Source of the DNA: Phytophthora colocasiae
Taxonomy: Eukaryota; Oomycota; Peronosporomycetes; Peronosporales; Peronosporaceae
Length of the DNA stretch: 64,000 nt
Assembly (NCBI GenBank): GCA_018806915.1
Contig: JAGKQI010000102.1
Coordinates: 186,001-250,000, forward strand
Direction: 5' to 3'
Shown here: positions 42,789 through 54,672 of the stretch, piece after piece
How the letters are laid out: each line of letters begins with the position of its first letter
How positions within the stretch are numbered: position 1 is the first letter of the stretch
Program-made: the position numbers and the translations under genes
Notes under the pieces: generated by a model
Database searches by the model: none
What the model saw: only the letters and a program-made list of their open reading frames with translations
What the model was told of the DNA's origin: nothing

Positions 42789-45618
42789 CTAAAACGGCTC
42801 GGCCTTGGTCACCGCGCCTAGCAGACTGTTAGGAACTGATCCAGACAGCATTACAGAAGATGCACCAGCGTAAGAGGCAGCAGCTGCAGCCTGCTGTTCA
42901 GCCAGTCTCCTTCTTTCAGCACGAGCTCTTGCCGCGGTGGTGTTGGCATTTACCGTGATGACAGGTGGGGGAGTCGTACTCACAGTTCCTGGTGGTTGGG
43001 CCGGGTGACGCTCGAAGTAGTGCTTGGTGCACATGTTGTCGATGCGGCCAGTCTTCGAGCACTCTGGAATGACGCACTTCTTGTCTGCACCATGAGTTAC
43101 GCAGTACCCAGCACGGCGATCCGTCTTATTGCACCCTTCCACCATGCAGCGACGGCCACCACCGTGAGCACGACAGAGTCCACGACCTTGTGAGCTTTTT
43201 GTGCAGTTAGGAACAGTGCAGCGACTACCACCGCCGTGCAGCTTACATAACCCACGGGACTGAGCCGAGTTATCGCACCCCTCGTGCTGGCAACGCTTAC
43301 CACCACCATGGCTGATACAAAATCCTCCGCCTTGGTCACTGAGCCCACAACCGGCAAACCCACAGCGACGTCCACCTCCGTGGCCCTTGCAAAGGCCACG
43401 AGAGCGAACTGTTCGATCGCAGCCTGGCACGGAGCAGTCTTTCAACTTCTTGTTTTTGCGCACACGTCCGCCACTACTGGAACCCGACCGAGTAGACGTC
43501 ACGCTGCGTTTGCCTCCACTCAGTGTCGTTGCTCCAACGCGCGTGTCAATCGGAGGCGGCCGTCCACCTGGTACGTTGTTGAGTGTCGTTATCTGCATAC
43601 CATTCGGCGAAATTGACACTGAGTTGTTTCCGGTAGTGGTTGCAGTGTTGTTGGTATCCAAAGACATCTCTCCTTGACCTGGTGCACCTTGAGATATCGC
43701 AGAAACCGCGACATTCTCTGCTGTGAGGTTGTAATTCACTGGAGCCGCAGGTTGCGGAAGGTTGGTGATAGTGTTCGACGTCTACACATATTGACCAAAA
43801 ACATACACACGGTGAATTTAAAATTTCCCACCGAATTAAAAAGTAAGCAAACTTTACCTGTGGACACAATGGGCACGTTGTCAATCCTCCCCACGTGTGC
43901 AAACACTGAACATGGAAGCGATGTCCGCACTGGTTCGCAATCTTGTCACTGTGCGTTCCACTGCACAAACTGCACGTGTCTTCACCGTTTGAGTTGGTCT
44001 GTGGCGACAAGGACGGTGTATACAACGCACTTGATACTGTTGATGGGCCATCAGATGACAAAGTCACCATCGACATGGACGTAGTCGAGCTCGCGACGTC
44101 TGCATACAACGAAGTTGGATGCGTCAATTCCAGTGACTTTGCAACAGTCTGTTGTTGTGGCATGAAGGGCAAATGGTTGCCGTTCGATGAACCACCAGAC
44201 GAAATGTCCACACCTCCGTCCTTCAGTCGTGTCGTCAACGAAGAAGTCGATGGGTTCGGATTGAACTGTGGCATGCGGGACCCAGTGTTAAACATTCCGA
44301 CGCCAGAGTTCATACCCCGCCCCAGACTAGAAGAAGCGCCTCCATTACCGTTAGCATCGAAGCTAGATGGCATCGCGGCAGTAGGAGGCACCAGATCCAA
44401 CGCCAAGTTGTTGTGCTGCTGAGCCGACTCTTGTGTACGCTGCTGCTGTGAATAATACGCTGGGCCACCACCATACACATTAGACCGCTGATACATCGAC
44501 TGCTGTTGCGTGTTGCTCGGGGTCGTTTTGATCTGCACAACGTTGCCAGGACGCTCGACGCCATGCACGTAGCTGCCATTAGAACTCAGGAACGAGTCGG
44601 TGGCTACGACGCTGTATGGCTGCCGGAACTTGCGGTTTTCTGCGTCTTTCAGTCCGATATTTACCGGTTCATGCGGCATAGCGTCCGGTGGTGCCTGTGG
44701 GTTCGTCGCAGAGCTCACCAGCATGCCGAGGGGATTTGTCTCGCCAACATGAGCGTAGCCGCCATGGTACGACTGCTGCTGCGTGGGTTGTTGTTGCTGC
44801 TGTTGCTGTGATGGCTGGTAGTCTCCAGAATTGGCGTAATTCTGCGGGTATGACTGGTAACCGTATGGCGCAACGTATGACTGTTGCTGTTGTGTTGGAT
44901 GCGGCGAATACTGTTGACTGGGTGGTGGTGCGTAGTCAAATTTTCCTCCACTTCCAACCTGCCGATTGTCCACTGGGCTCTTGATGTGCGAGTAGTTTGC
45001 AGGGGCGTAGGCTCCTCCATGATACTCATTAACCTGTTGCAGCTGCTGCGGGTGTGTCTGGTACTTCAGATTGATGCTACCTCGAGGAACTCCTTGGTAG
45101 CTGTTCACATAGGGGAAAAAAAGCAAAAAAGAAAATCAAATTAGTCTCTAGCCACCCGATCACAGGAGGGTCCACATCTTTTGAGCAAAGAAGTGTCTGA
45201 ACCGCAAGGCCGACGCTTTTTTCAATGCTGTCGTCCCCCATTCCTCTTCTCTCCAACTTATTCCCCTCGTCCTCGTTCTTTCAGCTGGTCGTATGGTGCT
45301 GGGGACGGGGTTGAGGGGAAAGTGGAGCCATGTAGACGAATAACTGGAGCTTTCCTTTGCGGCAAAACCAAAGAGGGGAAGGGGGACGGACACTGACAAA
45401 GCGAATTGGCGCCTTGTCGCTTCAACTTCAAAGCCAAAAAGTGTAGGTTTCCACAAAACTAAACAGGGTTCGGTCTCCAACCTTTTCGCGCGATCCATAG
45501 CGGCGAGGTTCAGGGTGTTCATGCCCGTGGCGGAGAAAGCGGGGTACGGCGTGGCCTGACCGCGCGATTGCGCCGGCTGCGACTGCGGCACGGGATGGCT
45601 GGGCGTGAGCTCATTCAT
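42789..45618 (-). CDS. RING-finger protein with six Cys/His HGGG-type fingers
   Basis: Three exons (45618-45482, 45100-43858, 43781-42789) give 790 residues. The first intron is long for this window (381 bp, donor GTTGGA). The N-terminal 430 residues are Gln/Ser/Asn/Tyr-rich. A RING-like finger CSLCSGTHSDKIANQCGHRF ends in HVQCLHTWGGLTTCPLCP at the 43858 splice. Exon 3 carries six tandem fingers on the pattern C-x4-C-x8-C-x2-H-GGG, for example CDNSAQSRGLCKLHGGG. Similar fingers occur in oomycete and plant proteins labelled WRKY19-like. The RING suggests ubiquitin ligase activity and the fingers DNA or protein binding; the pairing hints at a nuclear regulator, unproven. Confidence 0.75.
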
Positions 45619-47904
45619 CGTCGCTCGCTCGCTGCCCGCTGAGGGAGGCGTTCACGGGAGGGGGGACGAGGCTCGGGGCTGGTGCTGGTGCTGGTGCTGC
45701 TGGTGCCGCTGCTTGGCTGCCTCGCCGCTGGCTGTTTTCTTGGCTGGCGTAGCGGCCACTTTGGCTCCGGCCGTGGGTGGGACTAATAGTTGGCGAAAAT
45801 CGGCTCTGCGTGAGTGTCTCTGTGGGCTGTCTGCCGACGCAGTTCGAGTCTCGGGTGGCCGCGCGGGAGGGATCGGAAGTTAGCAGGCGGGCCGCTGGCG
45901 TGGCGTGCCTGTGCCTAGCTTCTGGGCATTGATTGCCGTAAAAGCTGCGGCCGCTGGCCCGCTGCTGCCCCAACATTTCGCACCTAGAGCAATGATTACA
46001 GTAATTGTCGACTTTAACACGTAGAGTAATACGGACAGGATGATGGAACCAATACAAAAAGTCTTACCAAGAATAAGATCCGCAAGACGTTGATGTCACT
46101 AAAGCCGACGAAGAAAATGTTCAGTTTCTTACTCGCCTTTTTTCCAGATAAGAGAGGATACGATTCGTATCCTCTCTTATTACGAATGCAGCTTCGCGGC
46201 AAAGCGAGTCGGCTCTGCCGTCGTACTCGTGCGCTTGCGGGTTACTAGTACGCATGCGCTCCATGCCATCATCGGCGTCGTCGTTGCCTCAACGGCACTG
46301 CGGTTTGCCTAACGTGTATTGACCCTGCGAGGGCTATCCAACTTTCGGTGCCAAGTGTGGCACCGCGTTAAGCCATGTGCTCGTCTGCAGCCGAGACTCC
46401 ATCCCTCAGGAGTCCGCTTCTGCCTTGACAAGACATTGACGGCGGCGGCGTCCGTTTGCCGCACACGGGGCGCGCCCCGTTGGCTTGTCTGCCTTACGCG
46501 GCAAGCCAAGCTGGTGACGGGTAAACTGCCGGGGTCTTTCACAGCATTGTAGCGTGGTTGCAAGGTACTTGTTGCCGTGCAAGTTGCAATAGCAATAAAT
46601 AGTTGGAAACGCAAAAAAAAAGCTTATTCGCTTTCGACACTCAAGGCAGAAAGCGGCTACTAATGCCCCCGAACTGTGTTCTAACGTTCTCTCCCGTGAT
46701 GAGAACACCGAAATCGAATGTGAGTTTCGATAGTCTCTGCTTCGCGCGAACGGAGACCGGGCAAAAGGTCTCCGCTCGGCACACTTCCGCTGCTGACTCA
46801 GCACCCGCAGCAAGTTGCTGGGAGGTTTAGGTGCAGCTCGACACTGCTGAATCAGGACTCCTGCGCTGCTGATAGCAGCAGCAATGCCAGCCTCTCATTA
46901 TCTGAGCTAATAGCTGGTCGTGGCAACGTAGCGTCACGCTTGTCACTCGTGGCAGCAATCTCGCTTCAGTATAGGACAGTGAGAAAGCTCCCAAGTGCAA
47001 TCATTTGCATTCCGATTTTGTCGGCTGTGGCGTCTACAGCTCGACGCTCGACGCTCGAACGACTTTGGTCGTAATGTTCGTCCGCGGGAATAGCGTGCTT
47101 GGTGATGTAGCTACAATGACGGCCAGTCTGTCGTAACTTAGCGCGGTGCCGGTGTTGGCGGCTGCAGCCACGAAGTGAGGGCGGACCAAGCATGTATCCG
47201 AGCTGTGCTTCTTCTGCTGGCAAAGAGTGCACCGCCACGAGCACTGCAAACAGCGGAAGCGTAGCGAGCACCGAGATAGCAGACAAGGCGCGCTGTACGA
47301 TGTCAAACCGCACTTGCCGGCGGTGAACTGGACGCGATTTGAATGGTAGACATTTACATATTCCAAGCTAAAAGATCGACTGCATGCAGCGAAGCAACTC
47401 CCAGCATTGCCGCTGTCAAATGGTAGCCATGCATCTTCCAGGCTCGCGTTTGGGATTTGCTTGGCTTCACATCGGGCATCGAATAAAAATTCTTCAGGTC
47501 AACCCCTCAAAACCCAAAATACTATTTCGGGCACTTATCCTTACTGTTGTATCCTTACTGTTGAGCTCCTTTTAAATACGTGTACGGTTACGATAATCCA
47601 CCAATTGCTTTTGCCTCAACCTGCGCCTTTTCTACGTTCTGTGACGTCAGACAACCACAAGAGCCCAAAATAGCTTAAATCGCGATGCTTTAGCTCTTTT
47701 TTCTACATTTTACAGTAAACCGAAGGGTATAAATAGCTGTCGCATCCTGGGATTTTCATGGACATGACTGGCGACAATGCCAAGATTCGAGAGGCTCAAG
47801 TTGCCCGCTCGCTCAGCAAAGCAGCAAGAAGCCAGGCACTGCATTCCCCAAGCTTCGTCTAGCGCCCAGGAAGGAAACCAAGCTTCTAATCAATCCCAAG
47901 CACC
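45619..47904. other. 2.3-kb gene-poor region with hairpins
   Basis: 45619-46060 is GC-rich leader sequence of the zinc-finger gene with a ctggtg microsatellite near 45680. 46148-46180 is a long perfect hairpin, and 46340-46560 has several shorter palindromes. 46600-47900 has only short frames. TATAAATA at 47728-47735 is a possible promoter element for the gene at 47905. Confidence 0.5.
46148..46180. repeat. perfect 16-bp-arm hairpin
   Basis: Arms 46148-46163 (ataagagaggatacga) and 46165-46180 are exact reverse complements separated by one base. Confidence 0.9.
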
Positions 47905-48129
47905 ATGCCGCTCTCCTCTATCGTCGCCGCAGTGAGCAAGAACTCCACGAACGCCGGTACCATGGCCGTCGTGCCTCTCGTGCTCGCATCCGCCGGCATC
48001 ACCAGCTACGCGCGCTACGCCTCGTCGCACACGCCCGCCGAGAACAAGACTAGCAGCCACGAGCTCGAGCAGGAGCGCGAGGAGCATCTCCACCAGCACG
48101 TCGCGCTCGCCTGGAAGGGCACGCGATAA
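47905..48129 (+). CDS. small single-pass membrane protein, hypothetical
   Basis: A 74-codon single-exon frame with good start context (caccATGC). Residues 18-38 (AGTMAVVPLVLASAGITSYA) could form one transmembrane helix; the C-terminal half is charged and helical with HELEQEREEHLHQH. Third positions are strongly GC-biased, as in the nearby real genes. A TATAAATA lies 170 bp upstream. Size and layout resemble small mitochondrial inner-membrane proteins, but no family is recognised. Confidence 0.6.
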   Translation: MPLSSIVAAVSKNSTNAGTMAVVPLVLASAGITSYARYASSHTPAENKTSSHELEQEREEHLHQHVALAWKGTR

Positions 48130-48473
48130 CTTGTCCGCCGTCAGCGCATGCATCTCTCTATTATATGTGTGCGGTCCAAGACAGCAGCACCCACCCACAC
48201 TTCCTTTCAGGCGGAATGAAGGAGGTGAACAAGGTCTGCGCAGCTCGTCCCCAGGACATGCTGGAGACTTCGTATCTATTCTTTTTGAACTTCGCCTCAA
48301 GGTTAAACACAATTAAATCCCGAGCCGAATGAGCAGAGCAGACTTTTAGCCTAAAGCAATCACTCCTTCCTTGTCAACTCGATCGATCGTCCAACGGTTT
48401 TTTTTTTAGCCTCGTCACATTTACCTGTTCCGGCGCAACATTTGCCAAAGTTGCGCCATCTCGTCCCTTCGTC
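48130..48473. other. intergenic, no gene seen
   Basis: 344 bp between the small membrane-protein gene and the split methyltransferase. No feature is supported. Confidence 0.4.
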
Positions 48474-48589
48474 ATGCTGGCACCTCGCAAGACGCTGTAC
48501 TCGACGCCACTGCGGGTCTTCCGCCGTGCGCTGGAGCTCGTACACATCACATCCGTTGACGTCGTCTACGATTTAGGATGTGGTGATGG

Positions 48590-48597
48590 TCGCCTGG
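48590..48597 (+). repeat. 8-bp target-site duplication, left (7 of 8 match)
   Basis: tcgcctgg here, tcgcctgc at 49469-49476. Eight-bp duplications are typical of hAT elements. Confidence 0.75.
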
Positions 48598-48609
48598 CAG
48601 AGGTCGCAA
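48598..48609 (+). repeat. hAT terminal inverted repeat, left
   Basis: cagaggtcgcaa, exact reverse complement of 49457-49468. Confidence 0.85.
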
Positions 48610-49456
48610 ACAGTTACCCGAGACCGCTTTCTAACCGTGTACCCGCGACCGCGGGTATCCACGGATATCCGAACGGATGATCCAAAATACTTTGGGCGGT
48701 TGCAGACATCCGAAATAAATCAACGGACAGTCACAGACGTCCGAATACTTTGGGCGTTTTCTATTGGCATTCGAAACCCCCCCCCCGCTGCCGTCTTTCA
48801 CTCGTGGGTTTCACTACCCTCGCTGCCGTCGTACGGTCATGGACTCCTTCGTAATGTGCACACATCGTTCTTCACGAACTGATGGCGGCGCAAGCACTAC
48901 AAATTCCAGTCCGTCCGACGAGACGTCGTTGCCTTATCAATCTCAGCAACTACACTCCATTCGTGCTCTCACATCATTGACTGCGATTAAAGAGGCGATC
49001 ACACGCGAGTTGACGTCGCAAAATAAATAACTGGTGTTGTCGTTGCTGGCAGATTCATCTAGCACTAGGTCTAAGTGTTGGGATTTCTTTTCCTACGTTG
49101 TGGAGAAGAATTCAGGGGCTCGGTTTGAGGCTATGGAGACGACTTTCGTTGCGTGTAGAGGATGCTATCGAATGTTTGCTTTTCAGAGTAAGAAGGGAAC
49201 TGGAAATGTGTTTGGTAAAAAACGAACTACGCTCAACCAGTATATTCTAGACGATGTTCTAGTGGCTTGTTCAAACTAGTGACAGACTAATAAAAATATA
49301 ATGCTGAATGAGCTATACTGCGCGGTTTAAACTACAATCATCCGTATTTTTTCTCGGGCGGTTGCGGATATCCGAACGAGAATCTCGGGCGGTCATGGAC
49401 GTCCGAAAGTCTGCTGAGAATCGTACAGACGGGCACGGGCATCCGAAATTTCCAGC

Positions 49457-49468
49457 TTGCGACCTCTG
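49457..49468 (-). repeat. hAT terminal inverted repeat, right
   Basis: Exact reverse complement of 48598-48609. Confidence 0.85.
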
Positions 49469-50000
49469 TCGCCTGCTCATCGAAGCAGCACGCAGCTTTG
49501 GCGTGCGGGCTGTAGGAGTGGAAATCGACCCCAAACGGGCGCAACAGGCTCGAGACGCAATGGCGTGGGCTATTTGGTGACGGTGCATGAAGCCAACGCC
49601 CTGGAGTTCGACATCCCTGTAGATGCCACTGTCGTCTTCCTGTTCCTCATTGGTCGTGGGCTCTCGTAAGGCCACATCACCCAGATTTTGCATCATCTGC
49701 ACGTAACTAACGAGTGTTTAACTTGTCTTTAAACATTTGTTGCAGATTGGTGCGTCCAAAGCTCGAGAAGCTGCAAGCGTGTCGAGTCGTGACGTATCTC
49801 TATCGGATCCCGAATCTGACACCTCTAGAGAAACATCTCGTGCCAGCGCGAGAACCAGTGTCAAATAGTGTGGAGCAGAGCTGCAAGAAGTCTGTGGATC
49901 CGACGGAAGTGGTGTTTCCAGTGTACATTTATCATTTTCACGGATGAAAACTACCGGAGAAACTCTTTTGCATTCTTTTACAGACAGTATTTTGTTGTAT

Positions 50001-53000
50001 TCACTGCGGACTGATGCGAGGCAAGAGTTTGCTATGTGTTTTAGGCTTTTGGCGCTTTGAAGGCGACAAACTTGATGCAACTGTGCTATAGGCCGCTCCT
50101 GACGCGATAGGTAACCCAGCAGGCCGCGATTGCTTGGACTTCTTCTTCTTGGTGCCAGCTATGGAGTTTCTGCGAGTTGATGAACTGCTACTAGCTGGAG
50201 AAGCCGCGTTGTTTCTGGAAATGGCTAGGTGACTGTCTCCACTGGACCGAACAGAGCTACGAGAACTCAACAAGTGGGAAGAACTTACGCGCCCTCCACT
50301 TGGAGCTACGACATTAGGGCTGCTTGGTGAACTCTCCAGACCATCAGCCTCTGGAGAACTGCTTCAGATGCAAAGAGATGTGAGTCAATTGCTGCGCTGA
50401 GGAACAAACTGAGCAGAAAACGACTTACAAAGGCAGTTTTTCGAGCGGGAGAAGAGGAATTGCGTCGTCTTCATCCTCTGCGTGGTTCTCCTTGCTCGTA
50501 GCGTACCGTTCCTTGTGCTGATGTTGGATCTTGGACTTGTTCACGCTCTTACTCACCTTGGTGTTGTTGCCTTGGCTGAATTCAAGTCCCAGCTGAGCCT
50601 TGATGACCGCCATAGGCAAATTCGACAGTTCCGTCGACGTGAGCGGCTCATTCGCGTAAAATTTACGGTAATCCGCGTTTCCAGAAGACTGCGGGGGATC
50701 CACGTGCTCCGGATTGGTATCGAACGAGTTGTTTCGTGCTTGATTGCTGTCATTTTCAATAATCCTGGACCCTGTGCATACTGCTGGCGACTGAATGTTC
50801 TGCTGTCGCAACAAACGCTGCAGCTCCGCCCGATGGACTTCTGTCTCCCGACGACGTTCCCGCTCCAGATCAAGTTCCTGTTGCAATCGAGATGCGTTGC
50901 GTTCCCCTTGCTGCTGAGCAGCTTGCATTCGAGCAGTAGCGTCGGCAATTGTTTGGTTCGCAGCCTGTTGGACGCTTTCCAGACGCTGTGTCGCTGCCCT
51001 CAGCTCCACTCCAGACCGACTCAGTTCACCTTTGGCCCGTTCCAGAGCCTGCTTCATCGACTGCAGTTCTCGTTGTGCACGCGCTACTTGCTGTTGTGAA
51101 ACTTCATTTTCATCACGGAGTTCTGTGAGCTGAGCGTCAAGTGCGCGACGTTCTCGGGCCACTCGAAGCGCTTCATCTCTTGCCTTCTCTTCGTTGTCTT
51201 GTGCTTCACGGAGTTTAGTATCCAACGCCAGCTTCAAGTCATTCGCTTTGGCTTGAAGAGCATCTCGAGTTGCTAATAGTGGTGACAACTTCCGTTCTGC
51301 CTCGCCTACACGTCGGGATAACGACTCTATCTCCCGAGATTTCGCGTCGCATTCCTGCTTTTTACTCTCCAGAGTGTTTCCTGTGCGTTGCAGTCGGAGT
51401 TCGAGCTCACTTAGCCGTTCCTCAAGTTGTTCTTGATTCCGAGCAGCTTCATCTTGAGCTTCACGAAGTTGGCTATCACGGGAACGTATCTGCTCTTCAA
51501 GGTCTCGAAGTTGAGAGCGAGTTCCTCCTCCATCTTTTTCTTTCTTGGCTCGAGCACGTTCAAGTTCCAACGCATCTTGAGCACCTTGTAACTCTGACAC
51601 CAAGTCATCGATCGTAGCGTTCGCTGCGCTTTGGATCGTCGTGATCTTGTTCTGCAGTTCTTCGGCCAACGCAGCGTTCTCTTGATTCTCGATACGCGCA
51701 GCTTTGAGTTCTTGACAAAGTCGTTCATGCTCTTCTCCTAACTCTTGACTTTGAGCTCGTGCATCGCGACGAGCGACTTCAACAGCTCGTAGAGCGTCTT
51801 GGGTATCGTCGGCAGAGCGTTGAAGCTCTAACTGAAGCGATTGTTTGCTACGTGTGGCACGTTCCAGCTCCGCTTCAAGACGACGAATTTCAGCAGTTTG
51901 TGCCTCCTTTTGAACTTCCAGTTCAGCGAATTGCGGGGTCAGTGTAGCTCGAAGTTGCTCCACTTCGAAACGAGCTTGAGCTTGAGCTTCTTGTTGAGCT
52001 TGGACTGATGCTGTCACTGCGCTTTCAGCCCGTGCTTGGGCCTGTCGAGCTTCGGACAATTGGTGCGAGAGTGTAGCCAATTGTTGCCTAGAGACCTCTG
52101 CTTCCTGTGCTCGAACTTGCTCCAAGTGCTCACTCTTGTTTTGTAACTGTGTGAGCATGTCCAGCATCTCCTCTAGTCGTTGACTCTTCTCCTCCAGTGC
52201 CTGAACTAATTCCTGTTCATTTTGAGAACGTTGCGCTTGTTCCACGCCTCGAATTCGTGTAAGTTCGTCTTTTTCGTCACTTAAACTCTGTTTCGTTCTC
52301 TCCAATTCGCTCCGAAGTTCTTGGATCTCTAGTACTTTCGTTTTCATTTCTTCTTTGGCCGTTTGAAGCTGAGAAGCGAGATGTTCATTTGTTCTTCGAG
52401 CGCTTTCCTCCAAATCCGAGTGAGTCTCCTGTAAATCGCCGTGTGTTAGCTGAAGTTCCCGATACGATCCACGCACTTGTTCCAGCTCGAGCTGTTTGTC
52501 ATTAACCGCTCGATACTGCGCTTCCAAACTGCCGTTGAGCTGTTCTGCTTCTGCCAGTAAATCTCGCTTCTCCGCCTCAAGAGCTGTACTTCGAGCTCTT
52601 TGGGTCTCCAAAACCTTTTGAAGCTGCAAAAGCTGTGAAGCACCGTTCGATCGGAGATGTTCGAGCTCTTGAATCTGCTGTCGAAGTTGTTCATTAGTTT
52701 TCATGAGCTGTGCTTCCTGTCCTCCAGCAGCTTGAGACAGTTTTGCCAGTTCTTCAGCTAAAGTCTTTGCGTCTTGTTGCGCAGTTTCCAGTTCTTGAAT
52801 CGTACTCTGCACTTGAGCTTGTAGTTCCTGTTCACGTGTTTTGTGTTTATCTCGATCACTATCCCGTTCTTGCTGTAAGCGAAGAACTTTCAGTTGAAGA
52901 GGTTCTAGGGATCCAGCAGCTTTTGCTAATTGTTTAAGAGCCCCGAGAACCGCTGGTAATTGAGCTAATGGGTCTTCACTCCCTTCTGAATCTTTGTCTT

Positions 53001-54528
53001 CCTTTTCTGAATTTGACTTGAGAGGCGTCTGCGTAATGAGATCGAGACACTGCCGAGTTAGACATTCAGCAGTTTTGCATCGACTTGAAATGTGTTGGAG
53101 CTGAGTATTGGAGTCCTCCAACTGTCCCGCAGTATCTCGCAGTTGTTCGTTGAGTTCTTGTAGTGTGTCATTCTCAGCTGATCCTTGAGCTTCAAGACGT
53201 GCTTTATCCGCTTTGGTATTCTGCAATTCAGTGCGTAACTCTTTCAGTTCCTCCTGTGCCTCTCGTACTACTCGTTCAGCCTTTTCTCGCAGTTCCAACG
53301 CTTGAATTCGCTCCTCTTCTGCTGCTTTTCCCCGCTCAACAAGCGCTGCTGTATGTTGCTGACTCAGTTGCTCCATTTGGGCCTGGAACCTCGAGACTTC
53401 TGTGATCATAAGAGCATTTAACTCCTCCTTTTGAGCTCGCTCTTCACTTGCAGTAGCTGTCGCAGCTTCCAATTGCTTCTTCAACTCTTCGTGTAGTTGG
53501 TTGCGTTGAGTTTCTGACTGCAATTGAAGCTCCCGTTCTCGTGCTTCACCGGCTTCATGCAGATGTTTAAGCTCTTGTTGTGTCTCCTGAACTTGAGCCT
53601 GAAGCTGTTTTTCACGTTGAGAAGTGGCTTCCAGTTCTTTCGTTGCGTTCCAAAGGTGCTGACCGAGCTCCTGTTTAGCCTGATCCAATTCCTGTAACTT
53701 TTCTATCATAGCTTTCTTCTCTTTAGTATGTTTAGCCTCCAGTTCTTTCACTTTGGCTTCATGAGATCGCTGAAATTGCGTCAATTCGCCATGAAACTCA
53801 TCATTTTGAGCTTGTTGCTGTTCTTCAAAGCGAGCACGAGCTTCCTGGAGCTCTGTACGCACTTGATTGAGCTCCCCTTCGTATTTCTCACGCATTTTAT
53901 CACTACATTGCTGTTGTCGCTGCACCTCATCATTCAAAACCGTTAATTCTTCCAGATGGCGACTTTTATCCTCCGTAGCCTCCTTCTCCAAGCTTTTAAA
54001 TGCTTCCTGAAGCCGCGTTAGCTTCTCATTAGTAGTTTTTTCGTTATTCGTCGCAGTATTGAGCTGCTCTCGAGTCTGAGCTAATTCTTCAGTCAACTGA
54101 GCCATCTCCGCGAGCTTTTCACGCCAGGCAGCAGCTGAACCTTCCGATTCCTGTTTCATCTGCTGCAGTACTGAGCCAAGTTGTTCTAAGACTTGACCGC
54201 TTTTCTCTGTTGGCGGGGCTCCCCATGAGTCTCGAGAAGTGCTAGAACTTCCTGGAACAGTCAAAAACTGTGATGGGAAAGCATTTGGGTAAGAATTTAA
54301 AGAATGGGGAAGTCCTGGAGTTCCACTGGGATAGCAAAACGCAGCGAGACTCTGTTGTTGTCGAAGCTGCTGCAATTGCAGCAGTAACTCTGGTCCAATC
54401 TGAGGTTGAGACGGTGGAACTCGTTGGTGGTCATAGTCGAAAGATTCGCCAGAATTTGCTTTACGTCTGGATCGTTTGTCCCCTAGCAACGAGTTGGACG
54501 AAGGTTTTCGGCCGGAACTCGATTTCAT
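50001..54528 (-). CDS. giant coiled-coil protein
   Basis: Two exons (54528-50429, 50358-50001; 70-bp intron) give 1485 residues. Residues 1-100 are disordered and Ser/Gln/Pro-rich. About 100-1270 is a nearly unbroken coiled coil with abundant Gln, Glu, Leu and Lys in heptads (for example ELEELRTEL-like blocks). The last 210 residues are polar, ending in a Ser-rich, Lys-rich tail (AGTKKKKSKQSRPAG). No motor, kinase or GRIP domain is seen. Similar layouts occur in golgins, centrosomal and basal-body proteins and filament-like proteins; the choice among these is open. The second exon must read through the GTAAGT at its 5' half, since no in-frame acceptor follows. Divergent from the phosphatase gene, 144 bp apart. 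Confidence 0.85.
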
Positions 54529-54672
54529 TTGGAATTGATAGATCTACGTGAGCCTTAGGACTGCAGCCACCAAGTTGCGTAGTGCCAATTCCGTCCGTTG
54601 AAGGTTCTCATGTTCTCATATTTTTAGTCTTTCTCAACGTTATCGATTCTTCACTCTTGAATTCTCGCTTGG

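Larger units (their letters stand above)
48598..49468 (+). mobile_element. 871-bp non-autonomous hAT-like element
   Basis: The ends are perfect 12-bp inverted repeats, cagaggtcgcaa at 48598-48609 and its complement at 49457-49468, flanked by an 8-bp direct repeat and inserted in a methyltransferase exon. Near both ends a motif such as catccgaa or cgtccgaa recurs six or more times, resembling the subterminal transposase-binding repeats of hAT elements. Inside, 49030-49279 encodes a fragment with CRGCYRMFAFQSKKGTGN, like the BED-type zinc finger at the N-terminus of hAT transposases; the catalytic part is absent, so it needs a helper. Confidence 0.75.
48474..49947 (+). pseudogene. SAM-dependent methyltransferase gene split by a hAT element
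   Basis: The 5' part (48474-48597) encodes MLAPRKTLYSTPLRVFRRAL and the SAM-binding motif VVYDLGCGDGRL, then breaks. The 3' part resumes at 49469 with LLIEAARSFGVRAVGVEIDP (motif I end and motif II) and, after a one-base frameshift near 49557, VHEANALEFDIPVDATVVFL. A splice (donor about 49667, acceptor 49745) leads to VRPKLEKLQACRVVTYLYRI and the stop at 49947. The insertion falls inside the glycine-rich motif region, between GRL and LIEAA. Both the insertion and the frameshift prevent a full-length product. Before that it would have been a class I methyltransferase of about 210 residues, resembling protein-lysine methyltransferases of the ATPSCKMT type (tentative). Confidence 0.8.

Noticed and set aside
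52710..53946. Several Leu/Val-rich plus-strand frames
   Set aside because: Shadows of the Gln/Glu-rich coiled-coil gene on the minus strand.
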